Positions 17,335 through 26,186 are shown, numbered from the stretch's first letter. The stretch is 64,000 bases of DNA from Actinomadura sp. WMMA1423 (GCF_006547145.1 NZ_CP041244.1:1240001-1304000); one strand, 5' to 3'. Made by a program: numbers and translations. Notes: generated from the letters alone by a model not told the origin.

Positions 17335-18162
17335 TCAGAAGGTCATGGGCGTGGGGTAGGCGTCGGGGCGCATGGCCGCGTCGGTGCCGCCGTCGACGTA
17401 CAGGACGGAACCGGTGGTGTAGCGCGCCTCGGGCTTCAGGAACTGCTCCACCCAGAAGGCGATGTCCTCCGGCTCGCCGAAGACGCCCAGCGGCATCGGC
17501 GTGGGGAACGAGTCGGCGTCCAGGTCCTCGGGCTTGCCGGTCGAGCCGAGCATGAGCGGGGTGAGCACCGCGCCGGGGGCGATCGCGTTCAGCGTCACGC
17601 CGTTGCGCGCCCACTCGGGGGTGACCGCGGTGCGGCGCACCCAGCGCGCGATCGCCAGCTTGGACGAGGCATAGGCGGTGATCGACGGCACGATCTGCGT
17701 GATCTCCGCCGGCATGGCGGCCTGCTGCTCCACCGCCCGAGCCCGGGCGGCCTCCTCATCGCCCGAGAGCGAGAGCTCCACCAGAGCGTCGTCGACCAGC
17801 GGGACGGTGGACGCCGAGTTGGAACCGATCACCACGGCCCGTCCCGCGCCCGAGCGCTCCAGCGCGGGCCGCAGCGACTCCAGCAGCGCGACCGGGCCGA
17901 AGTAGTCGATCGACATCACGGCGGCGGGGTCGGGCATGTCCGGGCCGACGCCTGCGATCGCCGCGACGCCGTCCAGCGCGCCCCCGCACGCCCGCAGGAT
18001 CGCGGCGGCCGCCTCGGCCCGGCCTTCGGCGGTGCCGAGATCGGCGATCACCTGCGCATCGCGCAGGTCCACCCCGATCACGGCGTGCCCCGCGGCCGCC
18101 AGCCGGGCGGCGGTGGCCGCGCCCATCCCCGATGCCGAACCGGTGACTGCGAAGGTCGCCAT
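17335..18162 (-). CDS. hsdA: 3alpha-hydroxysteroid dehydrogenase (SDR)
   Basis: 275 residues. TGSASGMG at 7-14; catalytic S114 or S116, Y164, K168. The stretch AVIGVDLRDAQVIADLGTAEGR and the end VDGGTDAAMRP are strikingly like Comamonas 3alpha-HSD/carbonyl reductase, which has no glycine-rich insertion and a short A-ring site. It would oxidise 3alpha-hydroxysteroids such as androsterone or bile acids to 3-ketones, feeding KstD/KshA. AGGGAGG ribosome site. First gene of the minus operon with OYE and SDR; divergent from the TetR gene with a clear palindrome between. Confidence 0.85.
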   Translation of the reverse strand: MATFAVTGSASGMGAATAARLAAAGHAVIGVDLRDAQVIADLGTAEGRAEAAAAILRACGGALDGVAAIAGVGPDMPDPAAVMSIDYFGPVALLESLRPALERSGAGRAVVIGSNSASTVPLVDDALVELSLSGDEEAARARAVEQQAAMPAEITQIVPSITAYASSKLAIARWVRRTAVTPEWARNGVTLNAIAPGAVLTPLMLGSTGKPEDLDADSFPTPMPLGVFGEPEDIAFWVEQFLKPEARYTTGSVLYVDGGTDAAMRPDAYPTPMTF

Positions 18163-18212
18163 CGTTCACCTCCCTGTCTCCGCCGGCTCCCTGAAGCCGG
18201 TTTCAATCAACA

Positions 18213-18229
18213 TTCAATCACTGATTGAA
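18213..18229. promoter_or_regulatory. Putative TetR operator
   Basis: Perfect palindrome TTCAATCA-C-TGATTGAA; an extra TTCAATCA half lies at 18202-18209. Located between the divergent hsdA-like and tetR genes. Confidence 0.7.
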
Positions 18230-18262
18230 CGATGATTGCGCAAGGTGTGGTGGAATGACCAG

Positions 18263-18856
18263 ATGTCCGAGGAGATTGCTTCGACCAGGGACCGCCTGCT
18301 GACCGCGGCCGAGCGGCTTTTCGCCGCCAGGGACCCCGACAAGGTCTCCCTCCGCGTGATCAACGCCGAGGCCGGCCTGAACCCCGGAGCGGTGCACTAC
18401 CACTTCGGGTCGCGCGAGGGGCTCATCACCGCCCTCCTGGAGCGCGAACTCGTCCCGGTCTGGGCCGACCGCCTGGCGCCGATCGCCGAAGCCTCGGAAC
18501 GGCTCGGCGCGGAGTCTCCGCTCCCGGTCGCCGACCTCGTCGCGGCGATCGTCGAGCCGTTCGAGGAGCTGATCCGCACCGACAAGGGGCGGATGCTCTG
18601 CCACCTGCTGGCCAGAACCGCCCTCCCCCAAGGACGGCTGCCGGTCTCCTCCCCCTGGTTCAGCGCGGCCCCCTTCGAGGTCATGCTCGCCCGCGCCATG
18701 CCCGAACTGCCGGCCCGGGAGATCTCCGAACGCTGGCGCCTGGCCTTCACCCTCCTCCTGGAGATCTACGGCCGCGCCGCCGCCGGCCGCCCCCCGGTCG
18801 CGTCCGAGACCCTCATCTCCTTCCTCACCGCCGGGCTGACCGCGCCCGCCCGCTGA
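18263..18856 (+). CDS. TetR-family transcriptional regulator
   Basis: 197 residues from the ATG at 18263 (a TTG at 18236 would add nine). The N-terminal helix-turn-helix spans about 12-52, with AGLNPGAVHYHFGSREGL as recognition region; the C-terminal ligand domain is uncharacterised. Probably represses the divergent hydroxysteroid dehydrogenase operon and itself through the palindrome at 18213-18229, and responds to a steroid. GGTGG upstream is the weak ribosome site. Confidence 0.85.
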   Translation: MSEEIASTRDRLLTAAERLFAARDPDKVSLRVINAEAGLNPGAVHYHFGSREGLITALLERELVPVWADRLAPIAEASERLGAESPLPVADLVAAIVEPFEELIRTDKGRMLCHLLARTALPQGRLPVSSPWFSAAPFEVMLARAMPELPAREISERWRLAFTLLLEIYGRAAAGRPPVASETLISFLTAGLTAPAR

Positions 18857-18884
18857 ACCCCGCTGCCGGCGGGCGGGCCCGCCA

Positions 18885-19655
18885 TCACTGGTGGGCGCCC
18901 CCATCGACGCGTATCTCCGTACCGGTGATGAAAGCGCCGTCGTCCGAGGCCACCATCGCGACCACGCCGGCGATGTCCTCGGGCATCCCGAACCCCTCCT
19001 TGATCGCCGGATTGAGCTTGAGGAAGAGATTCCAGTCGACGTCCTCGGGCACCAGGGAGGCGATGTTGTTCGTGATGCCGCTGCTGACCCCGCCGGGCAT
19101 GATGCTGACGGCCCGCAGCCCCTGTCTGGAGTACTCCTGGGCGATGGAGTGGGTGAACGACAGGATGCCGCCCTTGCTCGCGGAGTAGGCCGCCATGAAC
19201 GGATGGCCGAACTGGGCCGCGGTGGAACTGAAGTTCACGACCACGCCCCTACCGGACCCCAGCAGCGCAGGCAGGGCGGCGCGGGTCATCAGGAAGGTGC
19301 CGGTCAGGTTGACGCCGATCACTCGGTTCCACAGATCCAGCCCGCACTTATGGGTGTGCGCACCGCGCAGCATCCCTGCGGCGTTCACCAGGACGTCCAG
19401 ACCGCCGAGCCCGTCGACCGCGGCGGTCACGCCCGCGTTCACGGCCGCCTCGTCGGAGATGTCGATCACCTCGGCGACCAGCCGCTCCCCGCTCCCCGCC
19501 GCCGCGGCCCGCTGGACGGTCTCCTCCAGGCCCTCCTTGGCGACGTCCGCGGCCACCACCCGACCGCCCTCGGCGAGGATCCGCAGGACCACGGCCTGAC
19601 CGATCCCGGACGCGGCTCCCGTCACCAGCACGCGCCGGCCGGCGTAACGCTCCAT
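18885..19655 (-). CDS. SDR oxidoreductase
   Basis: 256 residues. TGAASGIG at 12-19, N-AAG in place of NNAG at 91-94, catalytic S143 (S144), Y157, K161. The C-terminal TGTEIRVDGG is typical of classical SDRs. Substrate unknown; the steroid context suggests a hydroxysteroid or hydroxyacyl-CoA. GAGGAGGG ribosome site at the chosen ATG; an upstream in-frame extension to 19892 lacks one. A degenerate CTCCC-N7-GGAAC sequence lies 125 bases upstream. It is convergent with the TetR gene. Confidence 0.8.
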   Translation of the reverse strand: MERYAGRRVLVTGAASGIGQAVVLRILAEGGRVVAADVAKEGLEETVQRAAAAGSGERLVAEVIDISDEAAVNAGVTAAVDGLGGLDVLVNAAGMLRGAHTHKCGLDLWNRVIGVNLTGTFLMTRAALPALLGSGRGVVVNFSSTAAQFGHPFMAAYSASKGGILSFTHSIAQEYSRQGLRAVSIMPGGVSSGITNNIASLVPEDVDWNLFLKLNPAIKEGFGMPEDIAGVVAMVASDDGAFITGTEIRVDGGAHQ

Positions 19656-19981
19656 CTGCCCTCCTCGCCGGGCTCCGAGAGGAGCCGCCCGATGATCTGG
19701 TCCTCGCCGGGGCGGCAGCAGGCCGCGCCCGAGGGCCGCCCTCACGGTTCCGCCGGTGCGAGCGGACCGGAAAGCCCACCTCCCACTCAGCGGAACGCGA
19801 ATTCTTCGCTCACACCGAGCTCGAATCCGAAAACCTAGCAATATTCGGTCTTGGCCTTGACGTACCTGCGAATCGCACCGTACTTTCACCACATAGGGTT
19901 CAATTAAAACGTTTTAATACTCCATCGCGTCCTTTTACTCCGGCGTTCCCACCCCCTCCATCGATCTCGCCAGGAGCTTTC
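19656..19981. other. Divergent promoter region, SDR/glycosidase (326 bases)
   Basis: No gene seen. Holds a degenerate IclR-like site at 19780-19796, a sigma-70-like promoter TTGACG (19857-19862) and TACTTT (19881-19886, spacer 18), and the LacI-like palindrome at 19903-19918. Confidence 0.55.
19903..19918. promoter_or_regulatory. LacI-like operator before glycosidase
   Basis: Perfect 16-bp palindrome ATTAAAACGTTTTAAT with the central CG typical of LacI-family sites, 16 bases after the -10 of the candidate promoter. The cognate regulator is not in the window. Confidence 0.6.
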
Positions 19982-22864
19982 ATGAGTCCCACCCCTCGTC
20001 GCCGGCTCCAGGCCGGCGTCATGGCACTGGCCTGCACCGCGGCCCTCTCAGCCGCCCCGACCGCGGCCTCGGCGGCCTCGGCGGCGCCGTTCGGGGTGTC
20101 GTTCGCCCGCGGCTTCGCCTCCCCTCCCACCGATGCCCGGCCGAAGATCCGTTACTGGTGGCCCTGCGGGGAGATCACGCCCGCGGCCATCGAGGCGGAG
20201 GTGCGGCAGATCGCCTCCCGCGGATTCTCCGCCGCCGAGATCTCCTGCATGTTCAGCTCGAACCCCGGCGAGTACGGCTGGGGAAGTTCCGCGCTCACCG
20301 ATCGGCTCGAGAAGGCCGTCCAGGCGGGTCGGCGGCACGGCGTGAACATCGACTTCACCGTCGGGCCATCGTGGCCGCTCGTCGTGCCCGGACTCACCCC
20401 CGACTCCCCGGGGGCGGCTCAGGAGATCGCCTATGGAAGCACCGTCGTCGAGGGCGGCACCTCCCACACCGGTCCGGTCCCGGCAGCGCCCGCACCTCAC
20501 GCGGGGGTCGAGAAGCAGACCCTCGTGGCCGTGCAGGCGGTCCGCTGTGCGGTCGCCTGCACGGGGGCAAAACCCGTCAAGCTGGATCGGAGCTCCCTGA
20601 TCGACCTGACCGGGCGGGTACGCAATGGGTCGGTGTCATGGACGGCCCCGGCCGACGGCGAATGGCTGCTGCTCGCCTACTGGTGGCGCGGTACCGGCCA
20701 AGCGTCCGTCGCGGGCCAGGCCGTTTCCGGCCGGCCCGCCTTCGTCGTGGACCACTTCAGCACTGCGGGAGCGAAGGCCGCGACGAACTACTGGGACCAG
20801 CACATCCTGACCCCAGCAATGCGGCGCCTCCTCAACGGCGGCAACCTGTTCGAGGACTCCCTCGAACTGGACTCCGGCCAGCACTGGACCGCAGACCTGC
20901 CGGCACGCTTCCGCGTCCTGCGCGGCTATTCGCTGCGCGACAACCTCCCCGTCCTGTTCATCGACAAGATCCACCGGCAGTACACGGCGGTGACGCCCGA
21001 CGACACGCCCGACTTCGAGTTCACCGACGGCAGCGGTGCCCGCGTCCGCGACGACTACTACCGCACGCTCACCGACCTCTACATCGCCGAGCACGTCAAG
21101 CCCCTGCAGACCTGGGCCCACGCACGCGGGCTGCGGTTCCGCGCCCAGCCGTACGGGACGACGATCGACACGCCCAGCGTCGACGCGGCGCTCGACGTGC
21201 CCGAAACCGAATCGCTCGGGATGTGGGCGGGCTACGACGACGAGCCGAGCCGCTGGACATCGTCGGGTGCGGTCCATCTCGCCGGGCGCGAGGTGTTCTC
21301 CCTCGAGTGCTGCGCCACCTACGGCGAGGCCTACGGGCAGACGTGGCCGGAGATGCTCAAGCATTTCAACACTGCCTTCGCGCACGGCGTCAACCAGGTC
21401 GTCTACCACGGGTTCCCCACCGAGCAGGGCTTCGGTGCGCAGTGGCCCGGCTTCTCCCCGTTCACGACGCAGGGCGGAAACGGGTTCTCCGAGGCCTGGG
21501 GGCCGCGGCAGCCCACCTGGGACGACACCCGGAAGATCAGCGACTGGACGGCGCGCACACAGTACGTCCTGCGCCAGGGCAGTCCCCGGGTCGATCTGGC
21601 GGTCTACCGGCAGAGCTACGGGACGAAGGTCCGCGAGCCCGCCGGCGCCTCCGGGTTCACCTACGATTTCACCGGCCCGGGTCAGCTCGACGGGACCCGC
21701 GTCGAGAACCGCCGCCTGGCCCCGGGCGGTCCGGCCTACCGGGCCTTGGTCCTCGGCAGGCAGCAGACGCTTCCAGTGGGAACGGCCCGTCTCCTTCTCG
21801 CGCACGCCCGCCAAGGGCTGCCGATCGTGATCGTCGGTGATCCGCCCAGCCGGACGCCCGGTGCCTACGAGGCCACTGCCCAGGACGCCGAACTCGGCCG
21901 GACCGTCAAGGCGCTGCTCGCCCAGCCGTCCGTCCGGCACATCGCCGCCCAAGGCGACCTGGCCGACACGCTGGCGGACCTCGGGGTACGGGCCTCGGCC
22001 GAGCCGACGGCGCCCGGGTTGCTGAACGTCCGGCGGGCCCGCCCCGGCGGCGACCTCTACTACCTGTACAACCCGACCTCGGCCGCGATCTCCACGCAGC
22101 TGTCCCTGGAAGGCAGGGGCGGCCCGTACGAGCTGGACGCATGGACCGGGAAGATCACCGCGATCGGCCGATACCGCACCGAGGGCCCGCGCACGACAGT
22201 GCCGGTCAGCCTCGCTCCCGGCGCTTCCACCATCATCGCGCTCGGGAAGCCCGGCGGCCGGCACGCGACCGCGACAACCGGCGGTGAGATCGTCACCGAG
22301 GGCCGCGCCCTGGCTCTGCGTGCGTCAGAGGCGGGCCCCTACACCGTGAGCCTGGACAACGGTCGGACGGTCCGCGTGACCGTACCCGAGGCGGACGCCC
22401 TGCGGACGCTGAACTCCTGGACGCTGTCGGTCGACGACTGGCACCGGGGCGCCGACGGGAAGCGCGAAACCACTCGCCATCAGCTCGACCTCGCCCGGCT
22501 CACACCATGGAGCGACATCCCCGAGTTGCAGGACGTGTCGGGAGTCGGCACCTACAGCACCACGGTGACACTCGCCCGCCTGGACGGCGCCTACCTCGAC
22601 CTCGGCGAGGTCACCGACACCTTCGAGGTGACGGTGAACGGACGAGCCCTGCCACCGGCCGACCAGGTGACCGGGCGGCTCGATCTCACCGGCTACGTGC
22701 ACGAAGGCGCCAACACCATCACGGTCAAGGTGGCCACCCCGCTGCGCAACCGCCTGAGGGTGACCGACGGCTTCCCCGGACAGGCACAGCAGCCCCGCCA
22801 GCGGTACGGCCTGATCGGCCCGGTCCGGCTCACCCCCTACCGGCAGGTGCCGGTCTCGCGCTGA
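19982..22864 (+). CDS. Secreted GH106-like glycoside hydrolase
   Basis: 960 residues. An N-terminal twin-basic region, hydrophobic core and AxA-rich cleavage zone near residues 25-34 form a Sec-type signal peptide. KIRYWWPCGEITPAAIEAEV near residue 54 and the EISCMFSSNPGEYGWGS segment resemble GH106 alpha-L-rhamnosidases; the C-terminal third is beta-rich with a galactose-binding-like domain (TFEVTVNGRALPP). It would act outside the cell on rhamnosides, perhaps releasing sugar from steroid or triterpene saponins, which would fit the cluster, but this is inference. AGGAG lies before the ATG. LacI-like operator upstream, strong terminator downstream. Carbohydrate control differs from its steroid-linked neighbours. 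Confidence 0.78.
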   Translation: MSPTPRRRLQAGVMALACTAALSAAPTAASAASAAPFGVSFARGFASPPTDARPKIRYWWPCGEITPAAIEAEVRQIASRGFSAAEISCMFSSNPGEYGWGSSALTDRLEKAVQAGRRHGVNIDFTVGPSWPLVVPGLTPDSPGAAQEIAYGSTVVEGGTSHTGPVPAAPAPHAGVEKQTLVAVQAVRCAVACTGAKPVKLDRSSLIDLTGRVRNGSVSWTAPADGEWLLLAYWWRGTGQASVAGQAVSGRPAFVVDHFSTAGAKAATNYWDQHILTPAMRRLLNGGNLFEDSLELDSGQHWTADLPARFRVLRGYSLRDNLPVLFIDKIHRQYTAVTPDDTPDFEFTDGSGARVRDDYYRTLTDLYIAEHVKPLQTWAHARGLRFRAQPYGTTIDTPSVDAALDVPETESLGMWAGYDDEPSRWTSSGAVHLAGREVFSLECCATYGEAYGQTWPEMLKHFNTAFAHGVNQVVYHGFPTEQGFGAQWPGFSPFTTQGGNGFSEAWGPRQPTWDDTRKISDWTARTQYVLRQGSPRVDLAVYRQSYGTKVREPAGASGFTYDFTGPGQLDGTRVENRRLAPGGPAYRALVLGRQQTLPVGTARLLLAHARQGLPIVIVGDPPSRTPGAYEATAQDAELGRTVKALLAQPSVRHIAAQGDLADTLADLGVRASAEPTAPGLLNVRRARPGGDLYYLYNPTSAAISTQLSLEGRGGPYELDAWTGKITAIGRYRTEGPRTTVPVSLAPGASTIIALGKPGGRHATATTGGEIVTEGRALALRASEAGPYTVSLDNGRTVRVTVPEADALRTLNSWTLSVDDWHRGADGKRETTRHQLDLARLTPWSDIPELQDVSGVGTYSTTVTLARLDGAYLDLGEVTDTFEVTVNGRALPPADQVTGRLDLTGYVHEGANTITVKVATPLRNRLRVTDGFPGQAQQPRQRYGLIGPVRLTPYRQVPVSR

Positions 22865-22885
22865 CCTCGTCCGAATCGACCGTGC

Positions 22886-22921
22886 CCGCCCGTTCCGAAG
22901 GTGTTCCTTCGGAACGGGCGG
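22886..22921. terminator. Hairpin terminator after glycosidase
   Basis: 16-bp perfect arms at 22886-22901 and 22906-22921 with loop TGTT, 22 bases after the stop. Confidence 0.8.
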
Positions 22922-23182
22922 ACCGACCATGCACAACGGTCTCCAAACCCCCGAGGAATCTCATGTCAGAGGCCACCGACCCCAGCTCCCGGTAGTTGGC
23001 CGCACCGGCCAGCGTGGACAAAAGCCGGACGGCCCGGCGGGGTGTTCCACTGAGTGAACTACTGCGTGCCACCGGTGCGTGACGACCTCTTACGGTCGCA
23101 AAGAACCGACCGGTGCGCGGACGACCGGAATACCCCGCCGAAATGCCGTCCGGTGGATCGGACTTCAAGGAGCTGCTCATAC
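22922..23182. other. Leader region of VOC/esterase genes
   Basis: Holds a ten-codon frame 22963-22995 (MSEATDPSSR) with GAGGA upstream, possibly a leader peptide, and a hyphenated palindrome GTTC-N8-GAAC at 23044-23059 centred on CACTGAGTG, reminiscent of the centre of the IclR-type sites. Together with the terminator the gap between genes is 318 bases. Confidence 0.35.
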
Positions 23183-23590
23183 ATGACGCCCACGACCGAG
23201 ACCGCCATGATGCCCTTCGTCAAAGTCGTCACCGACGATCCCGAGCGGCTGCTCTCGTTCTACTCCGATGTCTTCGATTTCAAGATGGTCCGGCGGGTCA
23301 AGTCCAGTGCGGGCACAGAATGGGAGCTGGAAGAGATCCTCACCCATGCGGCGGACGACCGGGGATGCACGCTTGTTCTACTGAAGTTCCTCGCCAGGCC
23401 CATTCCGGAGCCCGGCGGAGTCATCCTGGGAATGCGTGTCGCCGACATCGACCGGACATTGGAACGTGCGGTGAAGGCCGGCGGCACGATCGCGAGACCC
23501 CTTCAGACCATCACGGAGCACGGCGTCAAGGTCGTGTTCGTGAAGGATCCCGGCGGCAACCTGGTCGAGATCATCGAACCGTCGAGCTGA
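23183..23590 (+). CDS. VOC/glyoxalase-family protein
   Basis: 135 residues, one glyoxalase/bleomycin-resistance module: FVKVVTDDPERLLSFYSDVF at the start, FVKDPGGNLVEIIEP at the end with the usual metal-ligand glutamate. Members are metal-dependent isomerases, dioxygenases or binding proteins; a ketosteroid-isomerase or epimerase-like step is conceivable. AAGGAG lies 11 bases before the ATG. Twelve bases separate it from the esterase gene, so the two are co-transcribed. Confidence 0.75.
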   Translation: MTPTTETAMMPFVKVVTDDPERLLSFYSDVFDFKMVRRVKSSAGTEWELEEILTHAADDRGCTLVLLKFLARPIPEPGGVILGMRVADIDRTLERAVKAGGTIARPLQTITEHGVKVVFVKDPGGNLVEIIEPSS

Positions 23591-23602
23591 GCCGGAGCGC
23601 CG

Positions 23603-24547
23603 ATGGATCCCAGGCTCGACCCGGATGTGCGGGCTTTGCAGGAGGCTCGGGCAAAAACGAAACCCGTGCGGATGGCAGACGCCGGCTACCAGAGCATCCG
23701 CGACTGGCTCGAAGACCTGCCGCATCCGACGGGACTGCCGGAGATGGCCGGCACCGACACCCTCCAAATCCCCGGTCCCGGCGGGGATCTGCGGCTGGAC
23801 GTCTACACACCGGGCGAGCGGCCATCGTTGCCGGCGGTGGTCTATTTCCATGGCGGGGGCATGGTGATGGGGTCGAACCACTCGTTCCGTCCTACGGCCA
23901 TCAACATCGCCCATAGCTCGGGGGCGAAAGTGATCGCCGTCGATTACCGCCTCGCGCCCGAACACCCCGTGCCCGCTCAACTGGAGGACTGCTATGCCGC
24001 CACCGAGTGGGTAGCGGCCAATGCGGCCGAACTGGGCATCGACCACGAGCGCATCTGCGTCATGGGCGACAGTGCGGGCGGTACGCTCGCCGCCGGAGTG
24101 GCTCTCAAAGCACGCGACAGCGGCGGGCCGGACTTGTTCTGCCAAGTCCTGATCTACCCAGGCGTCGATGCCGACATGGCGGCGGAGTCGGTGACAGAGT
24201 TCGCCGAAGGACCGGGACTGACTCTGGAGGACATCCGCTATCTCCGCGGACTCGCGGGCGAAGGGGCCGGTGTCACGTCACCTTACGTCCTGCCGATCCT
24301 GGCGGAAGACCTGTCCGGGCTTCCGCAGACGATCGTGGCCGTGGCCGAGTGCGACCCGGTGCGGGACTGGGGCGAGAGGTACGCGGCGCGCCTCGTCAAG
24401 GCGAGGGTCCAGACCACGGTGACCCGCTACCCGGGCCTGACGCACGGCTTCGTCATGCAGGTCGACCATCTCGCCCGTGCCCGCCTGGCGATTTCCGAGA
24501 TCGGAGCCCTCCTGGACGCCAAGTTCCGGCATCCCTTGCCGTGGTGA
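23603..24547 (+). CDS. Alpha/beta hydrolase, hormone-sensitive-lipase family esterase
   Basis: 314 residues. Oxyanion motif HGGG at 83-86, nucleophile S157 in GDSAGG, acid in the AECDPVRD segment and histidine in GLTHGF. These define the HSL (family IV) esterases, cytoplasmic here (no signal peptide). It probably cleaves a steroid ester or a lactone. Paralogue of the esterase at 29822-30754, with which it shares length and motifs. No strong ribosome site (GGAGC nine bases before the ATG). Confidence 0.88.
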   Translation: MDPRLDPDVRALQEARAKTKPVRMADAGYQSIRDWLEDLPHPTGLPEMAGTDTLQIPGPGGDLRLDVYTPGERPSLPAVVYFHGGGMVMGSNHSFRPTAINIAHSSGAKVIAVDYRLAPEHPVPAQLEDCYAATEWVAANAAELGIDHERICVMGDSAGGTLAAGVALKARDSGGPDLFCQVLIYPGVDADMAAESVTEFAEGPGLTLEDIRYLRGLAGEGAGVTSPYVLPILAEDLSGLPQTIVAVAECDPVRDWGERYAARLVKARVQTTVTRYPGLTHGFVMQVDHLARARLAISEIGALLDAKFRHPLPW

Positions 24548-24590
24548 GAGACCCCACCGGGCATCCACCGATCGCCCGAGCCCGGCGGTC

Positions 24591-24646
24591 CGGTGTTCAG
24601 CTTGGGCGGGCTATCGGACGGTGTTCAGCTTGGGCGGGCTATCGGA
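24591..24646. repeat. 28-bp perfect tandem duplication
   Basis: Units 24591-24618 and 24619-24646 are identical (each starts CGGTGTTCAGCTTGGGCGGG). The right unit encodes the last residues and stop of the GntR gene; the left unit lies after that stop. Confidence 0.9.
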
Positions 24647-25344
24647 CCAGAGCCCAGTATCAGGCCGAGTTGGGTCTCGGAGCCGTGCCGGTGCTGGTCC
24701 ATGAGTTGGGCCAGCCGAGCGTTGTCCCCATCGCGCAAGGCCTCGATCATCGCCTCATGCTCGTCGAGCACGGCGCGGCGGCTGTCCGGAGAAAAGAGGT
24801 AGACGGCGTGGTAGGGGGCGGCCCAGTTCCACAGACGCTCGATCTCGTCGATGATCAAGTTTCGGTCGTCGAGGTGGAAGATCGCGAAGTGGAAGTCGTG
24901 GTTGCGGAGCCGCATCGCCACCAGGTCGAGCCGCTCGGCGGCGGCGGCGACCTCGGCATTGAGGCCAATGATGTGCTGCAACCGCTCTTCGTCGGGCTTG
25001 GGCAGGCCAGCGATGACCTCGTTCTCGAGCAGGTGCCGCATCCGGTAGATCTGGTCGAACTCCGCCTGGCTCAGCCGCGCGACGGTGTAGCCGACGTTGT
25101 GCACGTGGCTCATCAGTCCGTCGGCCGTCAGCTGGCGCAGGGCCTCCCGGATGGGCAGACGGCTCACGCCCAGGCGCTCGGCCATGTACTCCTGGCGGAT
25201 CTGCTGGCCGGGCAGCAGCTCGCCCGACATGATCATCCGCCGGAGCTCTGCCACCACGCGTTCGACCGCCTTGGTGCGCCCGCGGGCGGCGGTCTTCTCG
25301 GCCGGCACCCTGCCCCTCCCCACCCCTGACATTGCTGTGGACAC
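24625..25344 (-). CDS. GntR-family regulator (FCD/FadR subfamily)
   Basis: 239 residues from a GTG at 25344; ATG at 25332 is an equal alternative, neither with a clear ribosome site. The winged helix lies about 23-77 (GVSRLPIREALRQLTADGL as recognition region); the all-helical FCD domain follows, with the metal-binding H-x-x-H type residues in DFHFAIF and DEHEAMI. Such regulators bind carboxylic acids or acyl-CoAs. Probably controls the downstream-oriented crotonase/CoA-transferase operon and the divergent esterase through a TTGTTGACAA site at 29725. The 3' end lies in a tandem duplication. Confidence 0.85.
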   Translation of the reverse strand: MSTAMSGVGRGRVPAEKTAARGRTKAVERVVAELRRMIMSGELLPGQQIRQEYMAERLGVSRLPIREALRQLTADGLMSHVHNVGYTVARLSQAEFDQIYRMRHLLENEVIAGLPKPDEERLQHIIGLNAEVAAAAERLDLVAMRLRNHDFHFAIFHLDDRNLIIDEIERLWNWAAPYHAVYLFSPDSRRAVLDEHEAMIEALRDGDNARLAQLMDQHRHGSETQLGLILGSGPIARPS

Positions 25345-25403
25345 GTTACTGGATCAGCTCTACGCAGAAGATCGGCGCGAGCGCGGCTCGTGAGGCCCGC
25401 CCG

Positions 25404-26186
25404 TCAACCGCCGTCAGCGCCGGTCCCCGGGGCGGCCGGCTTCCGCGCCCAGCCGTCGTGCCCCTTGCGGCCGAGCGACCACATCTGCACCCCGCGCTCG
25501 ATCTCGACGGCCGCGCTCCACGGGACGGCCGGAGGGCCGAGTTCGAGCGTGGCGCTGTCCTTGATGCGGCGTGCGAGCGCGGGGTCGGCGGCGGCCTTGG
25601 CGACAAGCCTTGTCGCCGTCCCGAGCAGTTCACCGGGTTCGACGGCCGCCCAAGCGAGCCCGCGCCGGACGGCCTCGGTCCCCGTGAGCGCGGCGCCGAG
25701 CACGCCGAGGGCGACGGCCTGCTGGTAGCCGACCGCGCGCCCGAGGAGGGCGAGGTGCCCGCCGCCGGGATGGATGCCGCGCGCGAGGAAGCCGCTGTCC
25801 AGGACCGCGTCGGGCGTGACGATCAGGAGATCGGTTGCCAGCGCGAGGTTGAGCCCGGCACCGACAGCGCCGCCGGCGACGAGGGAGACCGACGGCACCG
25901 GCAGCCGCCCCACGCCGACGAACGCGTTGTAGACGGCCGAGGTCCGGGCCACCGCCTCCGGGGAGGCGGGGTCGGCCGACGAGTCCGCCAGGTCGCGGGT
26001 GTCGGCGCCGCTGCAGAAGTAGCCGCCCTCGGCGTCGATGACCGCCGCGCCGATCGTCTCGTCTGCGCGGACACGGGCGCAGAACTCCTCCATCGCGGCG
26101 GCCATCTCCAGCGTGATGGCGTTCTTGCGCCGCGGGTTGCTCAGGGTCATCCGGGCGATTCCCCGGTCGAAGGACGTGATGATCAC
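25404..26186 (-). CDS. Enoyl-CoA hydratase/isomerase family protein
   Basis: 260 residues, crotonase fold. Oxyanion parts are GGYFCSGADTRDL and AGGAVGAGLNLALATD. It would hydrate or isomerise a CoA ester. GTG start overlaps the stop of the CoA-transferase gene (GTGA), so translation is coupled. Last of a four-gene operon with the CoA transferase and two acyl-CoA dehydrogenases, i.e. a beta-oxidation module for an acid not identified. Confidence 0.85.
   Translation of the reverse strand: MIITSFDRGIARMTLSNPRRKNAITLEMAAAMEEFCARVRADETIGAAVIDAEGGYFCSGADTRDLADSSADPASPEAVARTSAVYNAFVGVGRLPVPSVSLVAGGAVGAGLNLALATDLLIVTPDAVLDSGFLARGIHPGGGHLALLGRAVGYQQAVALGVLGAALTGTEAVRRGLAWAAVEPGELLGTATRLVAKAAADPALARRIKDSATLELGPPAVPWSAAVEIERGVQMWSLGRKGHDGWARKPAAPGTGADGG

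Noticed and set aside
18885..19892. Extended form of the SDR at 18885
   Set aside because: No ribosome site at 19892, unlike GAGGAGGG before the ATG at 19655; the added residues are arginine/glycine-rich.
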